Assembly: GCF_016902415.1 (NCBI RefSeq) | Contig: NZ_JACJLV010000021.1 | Coordinates: forward strand, 1-42,971 | Reading direction: 5' to 3' | Length of the DNA stretch: 42,971 bases | Source: Mordavella massiliensis | Lineage (GTDB): Bacteria; Bacillota; Clostridia; Lachnospirales; Lachnospiraceae | Part shown: positions 16,087 to 24,209 of the stretch, piece after piece | Layout of the letters: each line of letters begins with the position of its first letter | How positions within the stretch are numbered: the stretch's first letter is position 1 | Position numbers and translations under genes: made by a program | The notes under the pieces: model-generated | The model's input: the letters and a program-made list of their open reading frames with translations, nothing else | What the model was told of the DNA's origin: nothing | The model's database searches: none

Positions 16087-16216
16087 GTCTTTTTCTGCCG
16101 CGGTATCGTTTGTATCTTCTCACTCTTCTTACCTCCCTTGACCTGCTTCTATCTAATAAGACAATTCAGTTCGGTAAAAAGTTAGTTTTTCATGGAATAA
16201 TTGCGGCAAATGTTTT

Positions 16217-16307
16217 GGCTAAACTAAAATCACAATTTAGTTTAGCCAGAGATACCATTGACAATCCGAAAAAAGTCTGGCTATAATAAAATCACAATTT
16301 AGTTTGG
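16217..16307 (+). promoter_or_regulatory. Duplicated operator-like repeat before the AAA_14 ATPase gene
   Basis: GGCTAAACTAAA (16217-16228) and TTTAGTTTAGCC (16236-16247) form a perfect 12-bp inverted repeat with a 7-base spacer. A second copy at 16279-16307 shares the central 19 bases exactly (TAAAATCACAATTTAGTTT) but has a decayed left arm. TATACTATAACC, 15 bases after the second copy, may hold the -10. Two spaced operator copies suggest cooperative repression of the ATPase gene. Confidence 0.65.
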
Positions 16308-16360
16308 ACGGATATTCTGAATAAAATTGACTTATACTATAACCGAAGGGAGAGATTGTC

Positions 16361-17635
16361 ATGGCATATATCAAACGAGCTGCGGAAGATACGATTGCAC
16401 GGGTGTCCAAAATGTTTCCTGTGCTGCTGGTAACTGGCCCCAGACAGGTTGGGAAAACGACCTTATTGCAAAGAATGGCAGAGGCACAGCAAAGTGAAGG
16501 CATAGAGCGTAAATATGTGACTCTGGATGATCCTGATGTCCGCTACCTGGCAAAACACGATCCTGCCCTGTTTTTACAGAGGTATTCTCCACCGGTACTG
16601 ATTGATGAGATCCAGTATGCAACAGAGCTGCTGCCCTACATCAAAATGAGTGTTGACCGTTCTAAGAAAAAAGGTGATTTCTGGATCACAGGCTCGCAGG
16701 TTTTCCGCCTTATGAAAAATGTCAGCGAAAGTCTGGCCGGACGGGTTGGAATCGTGAACCTGCTGGGATTATCCGATGCGGAAATCTATCATGAACCGAG
16801 CGAGCCTTTCCAAACAGAAGCCGGGTATTTGATGGAGCGTTTGCCCGTAAAAAGAAAAAGAGATTTAAATGAGATCTACCGCCGGATATTCAAAGGTTCT
16901 ATGCCGGAACTCTATGCAGATGAAAATGTGGACTGGGAGACTTATTACCGCTCCTATGTTGACACCTATCTGCAAAGGGATATTCGGGATCTGGCACAGG
17001 TCGCGGACGAAATGCAGTTTTACAATTTTATGACGATTGTTGCTGCACAGACCTCAAAGCCTGTTGTCTATGAGGAACTGGCGAATGCCGCAGGCGTTTC
17101 AGCTCCAACGGCAAAAAAATGGCTCTCTATTTTGGTGTCGTCTCATATCATTGCGCTTGTACAGCCTTATCACAACAATGCGCTCAAACGGGTGGTAAAG
17201 ATGCCACTGCTCCATTTCCTGGACACCGGCCTGGCAGCGTACCTTTTAAAATGGGGCAATCCCGAAGCACTGGAGAGAGGCGCCATGTCCGGGGCATTCT
17301 TTGAGAGCTATGTTTTTTCAGAGATTTATAAGAGTTATCTTAACGCAGGAAAAGAGCCGCCTGTTTTCTATTACAGGGATAAAGACAAGAAAGAAATCGA
17401 CCTGCTGCTATATCAAAATGGTATGCTTTCCCCGATAGAGATCAAAAAATCGGCGTCACCGGGCAAAACCGCGATTAAAAACTTCAAGGTATTGGAACCC
17501 GTTACCAGAGAACCGGCTTTCGGAGGATTGGGTTCTTTGAAGGTCGAGATTGGAACCGGAAGTGTGGTCTGTATGGCAAATGATCTGCTGCCTGTGGACG
17601 AAAAGAACTGGTATGTACCCGTTTGGCTCATTTAA
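16361..17635 (+). CDS. AAA+ ATPase of the AAA_14/DUF4143 family
   Basis: 424 residues. Walker A is TGPRQVGKTTLL (about 25-36), Walker B VLIDEIQYA (about 78-86) and sensor-1 FWITGSQVF (about 106-114). The C-terminal DUF4143 domain (about 190-370) carries RDIRDLAQV, a winged-helix segment (YEELANAAGVSAPTAKKWL) and a PD-(D/E)XK-like core (EIDLLLYQNG ... IEIKKSA). These proteins are abundant in gut bacteria; they are probably DNA-associated ATPases with a nuclease-like fold, and their role is not established. The gene stands alone behind a duplicated operator. Confidence 0.9.
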   Translation: MAYIKRAAEDTIARVSKMFPVLLVTGPRQVGKTTLLQRMAEAQQSEGIERKYVTLDDPDVRYLAKHDPALFLQRYSPPVLIDEIQYATELLPYIKMSVDRSKKKGDFWITGSQVFRLMKNVSESLAGRVGIVNLLGLSDAEIYHEPSEPFQTEAGYLMERLPVKRKRDLNEIYRRIFKGSMPELYADENVDWETYYRSYVDTYLQRDIRDLAQVADEMQFYNFMTIVAAQTSKPVVYEELANAAGVSAPTAKKWLSILVSSHIIALVQPYHNNALKRVVKMPLLHFLDTGLAAYLLKWGNPEALERGAMSGAFFESYVFSEIYKSYLNAGKEPPVFYYRDKDKKEIDLLLYQNGMLSPIEIKKSASPGKTAIKNFKVLEPVTREPAFGGLGSLKVEIGTGSVVCMANDLLPVDEKNWYVPVWLI

Positions 17636-17649
17636 TCCGTATTTTGCAG

Positions 17650-17681
17650 AAAAAACGAGAACCGAACAGCTCTCGTTTTTT
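17650..17681. terminator. Bidirectional intrinsic terminator
   Basis: AAAAAACGAGA and TCTCGTTTTTT form an 11-bp stem around a 10-base loop, with A and T runs on both sides. It separates the convergent ATPase and aldo/keto reductase genes and can serve both. Confidence 0.88.
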
Positions 17682-17689
17682 CACTATTT

Positions 17690-18784
17690 TTACTCTCCAA
17701 AATAAGCGGAAATCTCCTTCATTCGCCGGCTTTGGCTAACATGGAAGGGACAGCGGGCGTCACAGTGGCCGCAGGAAACGCAATGCGATGCCTTACGCCC
17801 CAGATGGGCGTAGTGATCCCGGGCCAGCCCGTCACCGGCCTTTGCCAGATCGTAATACTTGTTGATAAGCCCCACATCCAGACCGGCAGGGCAGGGCTGA
17901 CAGTGGTTGCAGTACACACATACGCCGTTTGACTCGGCAGGCGTGAAACTGCCAAGGATGGAATAATCCTTTTCCGCTTCTGTGGCGGTGAGAAACCCGA
18001 GAATCCGCTTCAGATCTTCCCGGTTCCGCACACCGGGCAGTACCGTCAATACACCTGGACGATCCAAGGCGTACTGCATACACTGGTACTCCGTCAGGGC
18101 CTGGCCGAAAGGCGATGTTTTTGCGTCCAGCAACTGCCCGGCGCTAAACGCCTTCATCACCGAAATGCCCACGCCCTCCGCTTCGCACCGGCGGTAAAGC
18201 GCAGCCCGTTCATCCCCGCTGCCGATGGCATACTCCCCGTGGCGGTAGTCGTAGGCGGGGTTGATGCTGAACATCAGCATATCCAGGATGTGCATATCCA
18301 AAACTTTCTCTGCCACAACAGGCGTGTGAGAGGAAAGCCCGATGTGCCGGATAACGCCCTGCCGCTTCAACTCCTCTATGTAGGCGATGGTTCCATGCGC
18401 CTCTGCCTTTTCCAGGTCGGAAAGTTCATCAATACAGTGGATAAAACCAAAGTCAATATAATCCGTCTTAAGAGCTTTCAACTGCCAGTCGACAGAACGC
18501 CTGATCTCATCCAGGTCCAGTGTCCAGCCGTATTTGCCGCCGCGGTAATCCGCACCGAAATGGATCTGATAATACACCTTATGCCGGCAGCCGGATACCA
18601 CCCGGCCATAGGCGGGAAAGGGCGTGGCATCCCCGGCGGCCATGTCAAAATAGTTGACGCCGTTTTCCAGCGCCATGGCGATCGTCTTTTCCGCTTCCTC
18701 TCCGCCCGAAGCGCCAAGAGAGCTGTTTCCCATGCCGATGATACTGATCTGTTCCTCCCCGTGGGGCAATTTTCGATACTCCAT
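17690..18784 (-). CDS. Aldo/keto reductase with C-terminal 4Fe-4S clusters
   Basis: 364 residues. The AKR barrel (about 1-280) shows FDMAAG for the catalytic Asp, PAYGR for the Tyr, and FIHCID for the His; the lysine strand reads KVYYQIH. The C-terminal extension has CVYCNHCQPCP and CVSCGHCDARCPF, two ferredoxin-like Cys motifs, as in the Fe-S AKR group of anaerobes (COG1453). It probably reduces or oxidizes a small carbonyl compound with electrons passing through the clusters; substrate unknown. It ends the minus-strand set that starts beside the divergent LysR gene. Confidence 0.92.
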   Translation of the reverse strand: MEYRKLPHGEEQISIIGMGNSSLGASGGEEAEKTIAMALENGVNYFDMAAGDATPFPAYGRVVSGCRHKVYYQIHFGADYRGGKYGWTLDLDEIRRSVDWQLKALKTDYIDFGFIHCIDELSDLEKAEAHGTIAYIEELKRQGVIRHIGLSSHTPVVAEKVLDMHILDMLMFSINPAYDYRHGEYAIGSGDERAALYRRCEAEGVGISVMKAFSAGQLLDAKTSPFGQALTEYQCMQYALDRPGVLTVLPGVRNREDLKRILGFLTATEAEKDYSILGSFTPAESNGVCVYCNHCQPCPAGLDVGLINKYYDLAKAGDGLARDHYAHLGRKASHCVSCGHCDARCPFHVSQSRRMKEISAYFGE

Positions 18785-18823
18785 AAAATCCTCCTTGCTT
18801 GCCTTTTATTCTCTCAATAAGTC

Positions 18824-19321
18824 CTAGTCCTCCACTGATAAGGTTACCGTCACATCGCCGCTGCCCAGCGCTTCCTCCCAGCCGGTGAGGTCATCGATAC
18901 GACCGATCCTTGTATAACTCCAGGAGTTGGAACCATAGAACATAACGATCTGATTTCCCTGATATAGCACAATATCTCCGGTCTGGGTCGTGGTCTGGCT
19001 GTTGCTTGCAGGAAGGCTCTGGCCCAGCGGCCCCACCTTTTCAAAACCCGCATAATCACTGAGCTGTAAGGTAACAGGGCCGTTCTCCATCATCTGGACA
19101 AGAGCGCTAACCGCGCTGTTTTGTTCCAATGTGGCAATAAAATCCTGGCCGTTTACATTGACGTTCATTTTCATTTCGCCGTTTTCCTCCTCAACCCACT
19201 CACTTTTTTTATTCTCTGCTTCCTGCGATGGCGCTGATGATTCCTGGCTCCCGCATCCGTCCATCAGTACGGATGTGCTAAGTAATAGAAACAACAGGAA
19301 AAAAACCTTTTTCTTCATCAT
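18824..19321 (-). CDS. Cyclophilin-like fold lipoprotein
   Basis: 165 residues. The N-terminus is a lipoprotein signal: KKK, a hydrophobic run, then a lipobox-like MDGC with the acceptor Cys at about 23. A Ser/Glu-rich linker follows, then a domain with MNVNVNGQDFIATLEQNSA, LQLSDYAGFEKVGPLG, and GDIVLYQGNQIVMFYGSNSW. This is the Cyclophil_like family (MTH1-type small fold). It is probably anchored outside the membrane. Its start overlaps the stop of the DUF3737 gene by one base, so they are co-translated. Comparable sets in gut Firmicutes pair such proteins with Fe-S AKRs and flavodoxins; the role is unknown. Confidence 0.88.
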   Translation of the reverse strand: MMKKKVFFLLFLLLSTSVLMDGCGSQESSAPSQEAENKKSEWVEEENGEMKMNVNVNGQDFIATLEQNSAVSALVQMMENGPVTLQLSDYAGFEKVGPLGQSLPASNSQTTTQTGDIVLYQGNQIVMFYGSNSWSYTRIGRIDDLTGWEEALGSGDVTVTLSVED

Positions 19322-20172
19322 CAGAAGCCCGCCTTTGGCTGTATCTGCACGGTGCCTGTCCCCTCTTCGATATCGCGGATGATCTCACCCACTGCCGGGA
19401 CAGTGATCCGGCTGCCGCGAAGTGGATTTTTAACGCTGAGAACCGGCGTGGTGACCGTTGCTTCCACTTCGCTCCGCTCAAAGGCCAGGTCGCAGCCTTC
19501 CATTTCACAGTGAATGAGCTTCAGTCCCTTGCAGTAGCACAGGGGCTGTGTCCCGATAATCTTACAGTTTTCAAAAGTAATATTCTCGCTGTACCAGGCC
19601 AGATACTCACCTTTTACTACGCTGTCACGCACTGTGATGTTTTTCCCGTGCCAGAAGGCGTCTTTCGTATCAAAGGTGCAGTTCTCAAATACAGCATCCA
19701 CGATATACTGGAAGGAATATTTGCCTTTCATCCGCACATTGTTAAAATGCAGATTGGAAGAACGCATCATAAAATATTCGCTTTCGACGTCGCAGTCCTC
19801 CATTTCAACATTCCTGGCCGACCATCCGAACTCCGGGGAGATCACATCGCAGCCACGCATCAGAATGTCCGAACACTCACGCAGGGCCTTGATCCCGTGA
19901 AGCTTTGTATTCTCGATGGTCATGTGGTCAGAGTACCACAAGGCCGCCCGGCAGGCCTGCGTCATCCTGGAATCTCGGATGACAAGGCCATGGTCATGCC
20001 AGAAGGGATAACGCAAATTGAAGAACCCGTGTTCCACCTGCACGCCGCTGCACTCCTTAAAGGCGCTCTCGCCATCAGCCGGGCCGTCAAGGGAGCAGTT
20101 TTTTACCAAAATATCGTGGCTGCCGTAAAAGGCACGTTCCGCGTCAAAGGTCTGATCCTGAATCACTTTCAT
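19321..20172 (-). CDS. DUF3737 family right-handed beta-helix protein
   Basis: 283 residues of short repeated beta-strand turns (WHDHGLVIRDSRM, WYSENITFENCKI, WHGKNITVRDSVV and others), each about 20 residues, typical of a parallel beta-helix. The start DQTFDAERAFYG and the repeat pattern match DUF3737. No signal peptide, so cytoplasmic. It lies between a small protein gene and the cyclophilin-like lipoprotein gene in one operon. Function unknown; the family is widespread in Firmicutes next to LysR regulators and reductases. Confidence 0.9.
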   Translation of the reverse strand: MKVIQDQTFDAERAFYGSHDILVKNCSLDGPADGESAFKECSGVQVEHGFFNLRYPFWHDHGLVIRDSRMTQACRAALWYSDHMTIENTKLHGIKALRECSDILMRGCDVISPEFGWSARNVEMEDCDVESEYFMMRSSNLHFNNVRMKGKYSFQYIVDAVFENCTFDTKDAFWHGKNITVRDSVVKGEYLAWYSENITFENCKIIGTQPLCYCKGLKLIHCEMEGCDLAFERSEVEATVTTPVLSVKNPLRGSRITVPAVGEIIRDIEEGTGTVQIQPKAGF

Positions 20173-20186
20173 ATGAAAACCTCCTG

Positions 20187-20444
20187 TTATTCCTCTTTCT
20201 TTGTCTCCATCTGATAGATAAGATAGTCCAGGCAGTCGATCCGCCTTTGATTGCGATGGAGCTTCTCCAGCAAATGCTTCCTGTGACCGGAGAGAAGCCT
20301 GCGCTGCTGTTCCCCATCCCCGCTGTCCTGAAGCGCCATAAACATTTCTGCCATTTCATCGGTACAGCCGGCATCCTTCAGATTCTGCAAGACAGTATAG
20401 GCATACGGATTTTCATTTTGAGCCATGGATTGTTTTTTCTGCAT
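20187..20444 (-). CDS. Small helical protein heading the DUF3737-AKR operon
   Basis: 85 residues from the ATG at 20444, with GGTGAG upstream; GTG at 20450 is an alternative start. It has two parts: NPYAYTVLQNLKDAGC followed by DEMAEMFMALQDSGD, and a basic C-terminal helix RRLLSGHRKHLLEKLHRNQR ending in DCLDYLIYQME. I do not recognise a named family with certainty. The second part resembles the C-terminal coiled helix of MerR-type regulators. It is 14 bases from the DUF3737 gene and clearly in the same operon, divergent from the LysR gene. Confidence 0.7.
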   Translation of the reverse strand: MQKKQSMAQNENPYAYTVLQNLKDAGCTDEMAEMFMALQDSGDGEQQRRLLSGHRKHLLEKLHRNQRRIDCLDYLIYQMETKKEE

Positions 20445-20547
20445 TCTCACTCACCACCACAGATCAGCACAAACTGAATTTCTATAAATCAAGTATAGAC
20501 GCCAGAAGATTATATATCAAATACTTATTCTTTATCATGTTCCATAA

Positions 20548-20584
20548 TTGACAGTTATACTATTGTCCGCTATACTGACTGTCA
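20548..20584 (+). promoter_or_regulatory. Strong promoter and inverted repeat for the LysR gene
   Basis: TTGACA (20548-20553) and TATACT (20571-20576) are separated by exactly 17 bases. The hexamers are bracketed by TGACAGT (20549-20555) and ACTGTCA (20578-20584), an inverted repeat that could be the LysR binding site in this divergent promoter region. GGAGG follows at about 20585, before the ATG at 20598. Confidence 0.8.
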
Positions 20585-20597
20585 GGAGGCGGTTTCG

Positions 20598-21491
20598 ATG
20601 GAATTTCGTTTATTGGAATACTTTCTGGCAGTGGCCAGAGAACAGAATATCACTGCTGCGGCAGAGTCTTTGCACATCTCTCAGCCGGCTTTATCCACGC
20701 AGCTTAAAGCGCTGGAAACAGAGCTGGGCAAGCAGCTCCTCATTCGCGGTGTAAAAGGCTCCCGCAAAGTTGTTTTGACAGAAGAAGGGATGATCCTGCG
20801 CAAGCGGGCGGATGAAATGATCTCGCTGATGCGCCGCACAGAAGAAGAAATCACCGGCTCCGACGAAAACATTGCAGGGAATGTTTTTATCGGAGCCGGT
20901 GAAACGGAAACAGTTCGTTTGTTTGCGCAAGTTGCTAAAAAACTGCAGCAGAGATATCCGGATATCCGGTATCACATCTCCAGCGGCAATGCGGAGCATG
21001 TATTGGAATATCTGGATAAAGGACTGATCGATTTCGGACTGCTTTTTAAGGAGATCGATCCGCAGAAATATGAGGCCATCCCGATCTCTGTCAAAGACAC
21101 CTGGGGCGTTTTGATGCGCAAAGATTCTCCGCTGGCAGAAAAGGAAACGATCTGCCCGGAAGATCTGTGGGATAAACCGCTGATCGTCTCCCACCAAAAA
21201 GGGGATGACTCCTATCTGAATCAATGGCTTCAGCGGAAAGAATCCGAACTGCATATTGTGGCTACCTACAATCTGCTTTTTAACGCCTCGCTGCTGGTAG
21301 AGGAAGGACTCGGATACGCTCTGTGTTTTGATAAGCTCATCAACACGCGGGGAAGCAGCCTTTGTTTCCGCCCGCTTTCACCCCGGCTGGAAGCGCGGGG
21401 ATTCATCGTCTGGAAAAAATATCAGGTGTTTTCCAAGGCGGTAAATCTTTTTTTGCAATCTCTGCGGGAACTGCTTGAAGTGAAAAAATAA
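20598..21491 (+). CDS. LysR-family transcriptional regulator
   Basis: 297 residues. The N-terminal winged HTH (1-60) has MEFRLLEYFLAVAREQNITA, AAESLHISQPALST and QLKALETELGKQL, the classical LysR pattern. The substrate-binding domain (about 90-295) contains GNVFIGAGETETVRLFAQV and ESLLRKDSPLA-type elements (here LMRKDSPLAEKE). It is divergent from the small protein/DUF3737/lipoprotein/AKR set, and by the usual LysR rule it probably activates that set in response to a small ligand. Its own promoter overlaps an inverted repeat, which suggests autoregulation. Confidence 0.94.
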   Translation: MEFRLLEYFLAVAREQNITAAAESLHISQPALSTQLKALETELGKQLLIRGVKGSRKVVLTEEGMILRKRADEMISLMRRTEEEITGSDENIAGNVFIGAGETETVRLFAQVAKKLQQRYPDIRYHISSGNAEHVLEYLDKGLIDFGLLFKEIDPQKYEAIPISVKDTWGVLMRKDSPLAEKETICPEDLWDKPLIVSHQKGDDSYLNQWLQRKESELHIVATYNLLFNASLLVEEGLGYALCFDKLINTRGSSLCFRPLSPRLEARGFIVWKKYQVFSKAVNLFLQSLRELLEVKK

Positions 21492-21504
21492 TCCTTTTAC
21501 ACAG

Positions 21505-21935
21505 TTATTTCCATTCTATTCCTTTTATCACATTTAAGATCATTTCCCGGTTCTTTTCATGCAGATAAACTTCGTTCAATTTTGACTTGCTGTATTGCAG
21601 ATAGGTATTCCTGGTCTTTTCTGTCAAAAGATGTGAGAAAAATCTTTCCCAGCTAAAATACGTTCTACTGTCAATATAGACTTCCGGATTCTCTAATATA
21701 TCCTGAATTAGAATAGATCCGATACAGTTGCTGATATGCTTTTTTTGTATCGTGATATTTCCCGGAACAGTGAATTCCGTATATTTCTTCCACGCTGTAT
21801 GGCAGAGTGTATAAATTTTCCCTGGTGATCAAAACAAAATAGTTATTTGAATTTCGGATCTTCTCCGCAAATCTTTCTGTCGTGATAAAGACATTTTCTT
21901 CGTCTATGAAAAAGATTGTTCCTTTCCCATTTTAA
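21505..21935 (-). pseudogene. Decayed P-loop-family gene related to the one at 30,067-30,525
   Basis: On the minus strand one frame reads IFFIDEENVFITTERFAEKI, continues NYFVLITRENLYTLPYSVEE and IYGIHCSGKYHDTKKAYQQL, and then hits a stop. The next frame continues with ENPEVYIDSRTYFSWERFFS and ends in a stop at 21505. The first part matches the C-terminal half of the protein at 30,067-30,525 almost residue for residue (IFFIDDGNVFVTTEEFADAV ... RENLYHLPYSTDEIYGL). The Walker A half is gone and there is a frameshift, so this is a remnant. It shows that the same gene family once stood in the chromosomal part of the window. Confidence 0.82.
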
Positions 21936-22030
21936 ATATAATATAGCCCTTTAAGTTAGTATAATCCGACCGGAAAGTTGTACCACACCTTGGAAAATAA
22001 TCAAATCTCTCAGGCAGATTTCATTGAATT

Positions 22031-22837
22031 TTACAATTTCAACTGTATCATCTTCACCATACAGAGCCGATCTGAAACCGCCATGCTGAGCCTTGTAGAC
22101 AAGTTCAGACCATTTCTGGGGATGTGACGATAGTAAGGTTCCTCCGCAATCACCTTCGCATTACCCCCGATCTTTGCTGCCAGTTCTTTTGCTGAATCCA
22201 CATAAAAGAACATCTGCGCATCGGCATGGCCTACCTGCTTCATATACTTCTTTTGCATCATAGCCATGCCTTTTTTGTTCACGGTGTCAAAAACAACTTC
22301 CATATTTCCAAATTGTCCCATCGTACGCAGAAGGGCAACGACCTTATTTTCTTCAAAATAATGAAACAGCCCGCCTGCAGTAACGAGAATAGGAGCATCG
22401 GGAAATTCTGTACGAACTTGTCTGATCCAGTCTTCGGAAAAGGCATCTCCTGCAAGATAGGTTTCTCGTTCCAATTCCGGGAGCAGTTCCCGCCGGTAGT
22501 CAATGACATGAGGCAGATCCACGGCATACCAGTGTGTCTTTCCGTTATCACATCGGTGATATGTTGTCTCCAGACCACAGCCCAGCTGGACAATCACACC
22601 GTCCGGTCTGCGTTCCAGAAAAGACCGAATAAACCGATCCATATTGGCAGACCGGGAAGCAGAGGCCAAGAGAGTATACTGGTTCTGCATATTCTTTTCA
22701 ATCAAGTCTGAAGGCAGCTTCTTTTTCAATTCCAATGCTTTTTTATCATATAAAATTTGCGGACAATACTCACTGGCATAGATTCTGCCCAGCATAGGGA
22801 CAAACAGGGTATCTTCTACAACGCCTAATTTCTGCAT
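22031..22837 (-). CDS. Class I SAM methyltransferase, LCM/PPM1-like (COG3315)
   Basis: 268 residues. Motif I is VIVQLGCGLETTYHRCDNGK (about 81-100), followed by WYAVDLPHVIDYRRELLP, which is diagnostic of the leucine carboxyl methyltransferase-like group; later comes ILVTAGGLFHYF. Members methylate carboxyl or hydroxyl groups of small molecules, polyketides or protein C-termini. It forms a minus-strand run with three further genes, including a second member of the same family (24,206-25,060). The substrate is unknown. Confidence 0.88.
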   Translation of the reverse strand: MQKLGVVEDTLFVPMLGRIYASEYCPQILYDKKALELKKKLPSDLIEKNMQNQYTLLASASRSANMDRFIRSFLERRPDGVIVQLGCGLETTYHRCDNGKTHWYAVDLPHVIDYRRELLPELERETYLAGDAFSEDWIRQVRTEFPDAPILVTAGGLFHYFEENKVVALLRTMGQFGNMEVVFDTVNKKGMAMMQKKYMKQVGHADAQMFFYVDSAKELAAKIGGNAKVIAEEPYYRHIPRNGLNLSTRLSMAVSDRLCMVKMIQLKL

Positions 22838-22861
22838 AACCAGTCCTCCTTTATAGTGAGA

Positions 22862-23677
22862 TTATTTCCGGCCTACCAGGAGTCTGGAAGATCCCAGCAT
22901 CATCATAGCTGCTCGGCGGTGTGAGCCGAACGCCTCTTGTGCAGTATCAATGAGACGAACATCCTGATACCCCATATCCCGCAGTTTCTGCGCAAAATCT
23001 TCCATGTCACCGTACATCTTTGGTTTCATATCATCGTTGAGTGCAAAGACGCCGCCTTTTTTCAATACCCGCAGGCTTTCCAGCAGCAGTTTCTGCATAT
23101 CAGCACCCATAACATTGTGATAGACATAGTTGCTGATGACTACATCAAAGCTCTCATCGGGAAAATCCAGCTGCTTTGCATCACCGTGCTGAAATACACA
23201 GCGGGAAGCCACGCCCTCACTGGCAGCATTCTTCTCGCAGAGTGCTTTGCTGTAATTGTACACAGCGCCCCAGTAATCAACACCGATCACTTTTGCTTTC
23301 GGCCATGTCAGAGCCGCACGGATTGTCAGTGCTCCGGAGCCACAGCCTACTTCCAAAATCTTTCCCTGCCCATCATAGTCCAGATGGGAGAGAACAACCC
23401 TATGAACCTGTTCCATGATTCCGCCGCCGCCAAAGGCATACTGGCGCCTGATCCATGTGATCCAGACCAGCAGGGCCATCAGCGCCGCCGCAACAACAGA
23501 GAACAGAACACCGAGAACCGTGATGTGGAACACCGAAAAAGAGAGTACGGCCAAAACCACGGCCAGAGCCGTGATGCCGCCGATAATATAGAACACGGGA
23601 TTGGACATCCAGCTTCCGTAGTCTTCCCCGTGAGTTCCAAGTCGAATATTCTCCTGTTTTAATTCTTTCTTGTTCAT
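22862..23677 (-). CDS. Membrane-anchored class I SAM methyltransferase
   Basis: 271 residues. Two hydrophobic segments near the N-terminus (about 29-50 and 52-73) precede a soluble methyltransferase domain with motif I ILEVGCGSGALTIRAAL (about 107-123), an acidic residue in VIGVDYWG, and DVVISNYVYHNV. The membrane anchor puts the domain on the cytoplasmic face. It lies 14 bases after the small membrane protein gene and 25 bases before the LCM-like gene, so all are likely one transcript. Substrate unknown; a lipid or quinone-like substrate would suit a membrane-bound enzyme. Confidence 0.88.
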   Translation of the reverse strand: MNKKELKQENIRLGTHGEDYGSWMSNPVFYIIGGITALAVVLAVLSFSVFHITVLGVLFSVVAAALMALLVWITWIRRQYAFGGGGIMEQVHRVVLSHLDYDGQGKILEVGCGSGALTIRAALTWPKAKVIGVDYWGAVYNYSKALCEKNAASEGVASRCVFQHGDAKQLDFPDESFDVVISNYVYHNVMGADMQKLLLESLRVLKKGGVFALNDDMKPKMYGDMEDFAQKLRDMGYQDVRLIDTAQEAFGSHRRAAMMMLGSSRLLVGRK

Positions 23678-23690
23678 TACATTATCTCCT

Positions 23691-24209
23691 CTATATTAAT
23701 AATCTCATCAACAATACTCCTATCCCTGCCTGCACCGCCGCCATCAAGGGACACAGGAGCAATGGCCATTGCAACAGATGCTCCGGCAATGCGTAGCTTT
23801 TCATCCACACTTTGAACCCATAGCCAGGGTCCCCTTCCGTACCAGGAATTACAAAACGGCGTTTCGCCCTTTTCTGGATGAGAAAGATATCCAGAAAAAA
23901 CAGGTCGCACAGGTTTATCATCATCCACTGGATATATCCTGTCAGCGCCATCTGCCAAAACCCATGAGTGCCCCCTTCCACCATACTGACTGCCCCGTAG
24001 AGCAAGAGGGGCAGAAGCTCCCCAAAAAAGATCCATAGCCAGTAAAAGCGATTCTCCGCTTTTGAGGGCGGTTCCGGCGCACTCCTGATAATGGCAGGCG
24101 GGTAGCTGGGAAACATCAGTCTGGGATTGTACAGTGCTACGGCAGCAGCAAACAAATTAAAATAGGCTGCCATGGCAAATCCGTCTAATATCGTTCGCAT
24201 CCAGTTCAT
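23691..24209 (-). CDS. Small polytopic membrane protein in the methyltransferase operon
   Basis: 172 residues with about four hydrophobic segments (approximately 9-27, 52-73, 80-108 and 146-170). Charged stretches such as QKRAKRRF lie between them. I do not recognise a family. Its start overlaps the stop of the upstream LCM-like methyltransferase by 4 bases, and the membrane-anchored methyltransferase follows. That coupling suggests it works with the methyltransferases, for example by presenting or exporting a methylated lipid-like product; this is inference only. Confidence 0.75.
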   Translation of the reverse strand: MNWMRTILDGFAMAAYFNLFAAAVALYNPRLMFPSYPPAIIRSAPEPPSKAENRFYWLWIFFGELLPLLLYGAVSMVEGGTHGFWQMALTGYIQWMMINLCDLFFLDIFLIQKRAKRRFVIPGTEGDPGYGFKVWMKSYALPEHLLQWPLLLCPLMAAVQAGIGVLLMRLLI

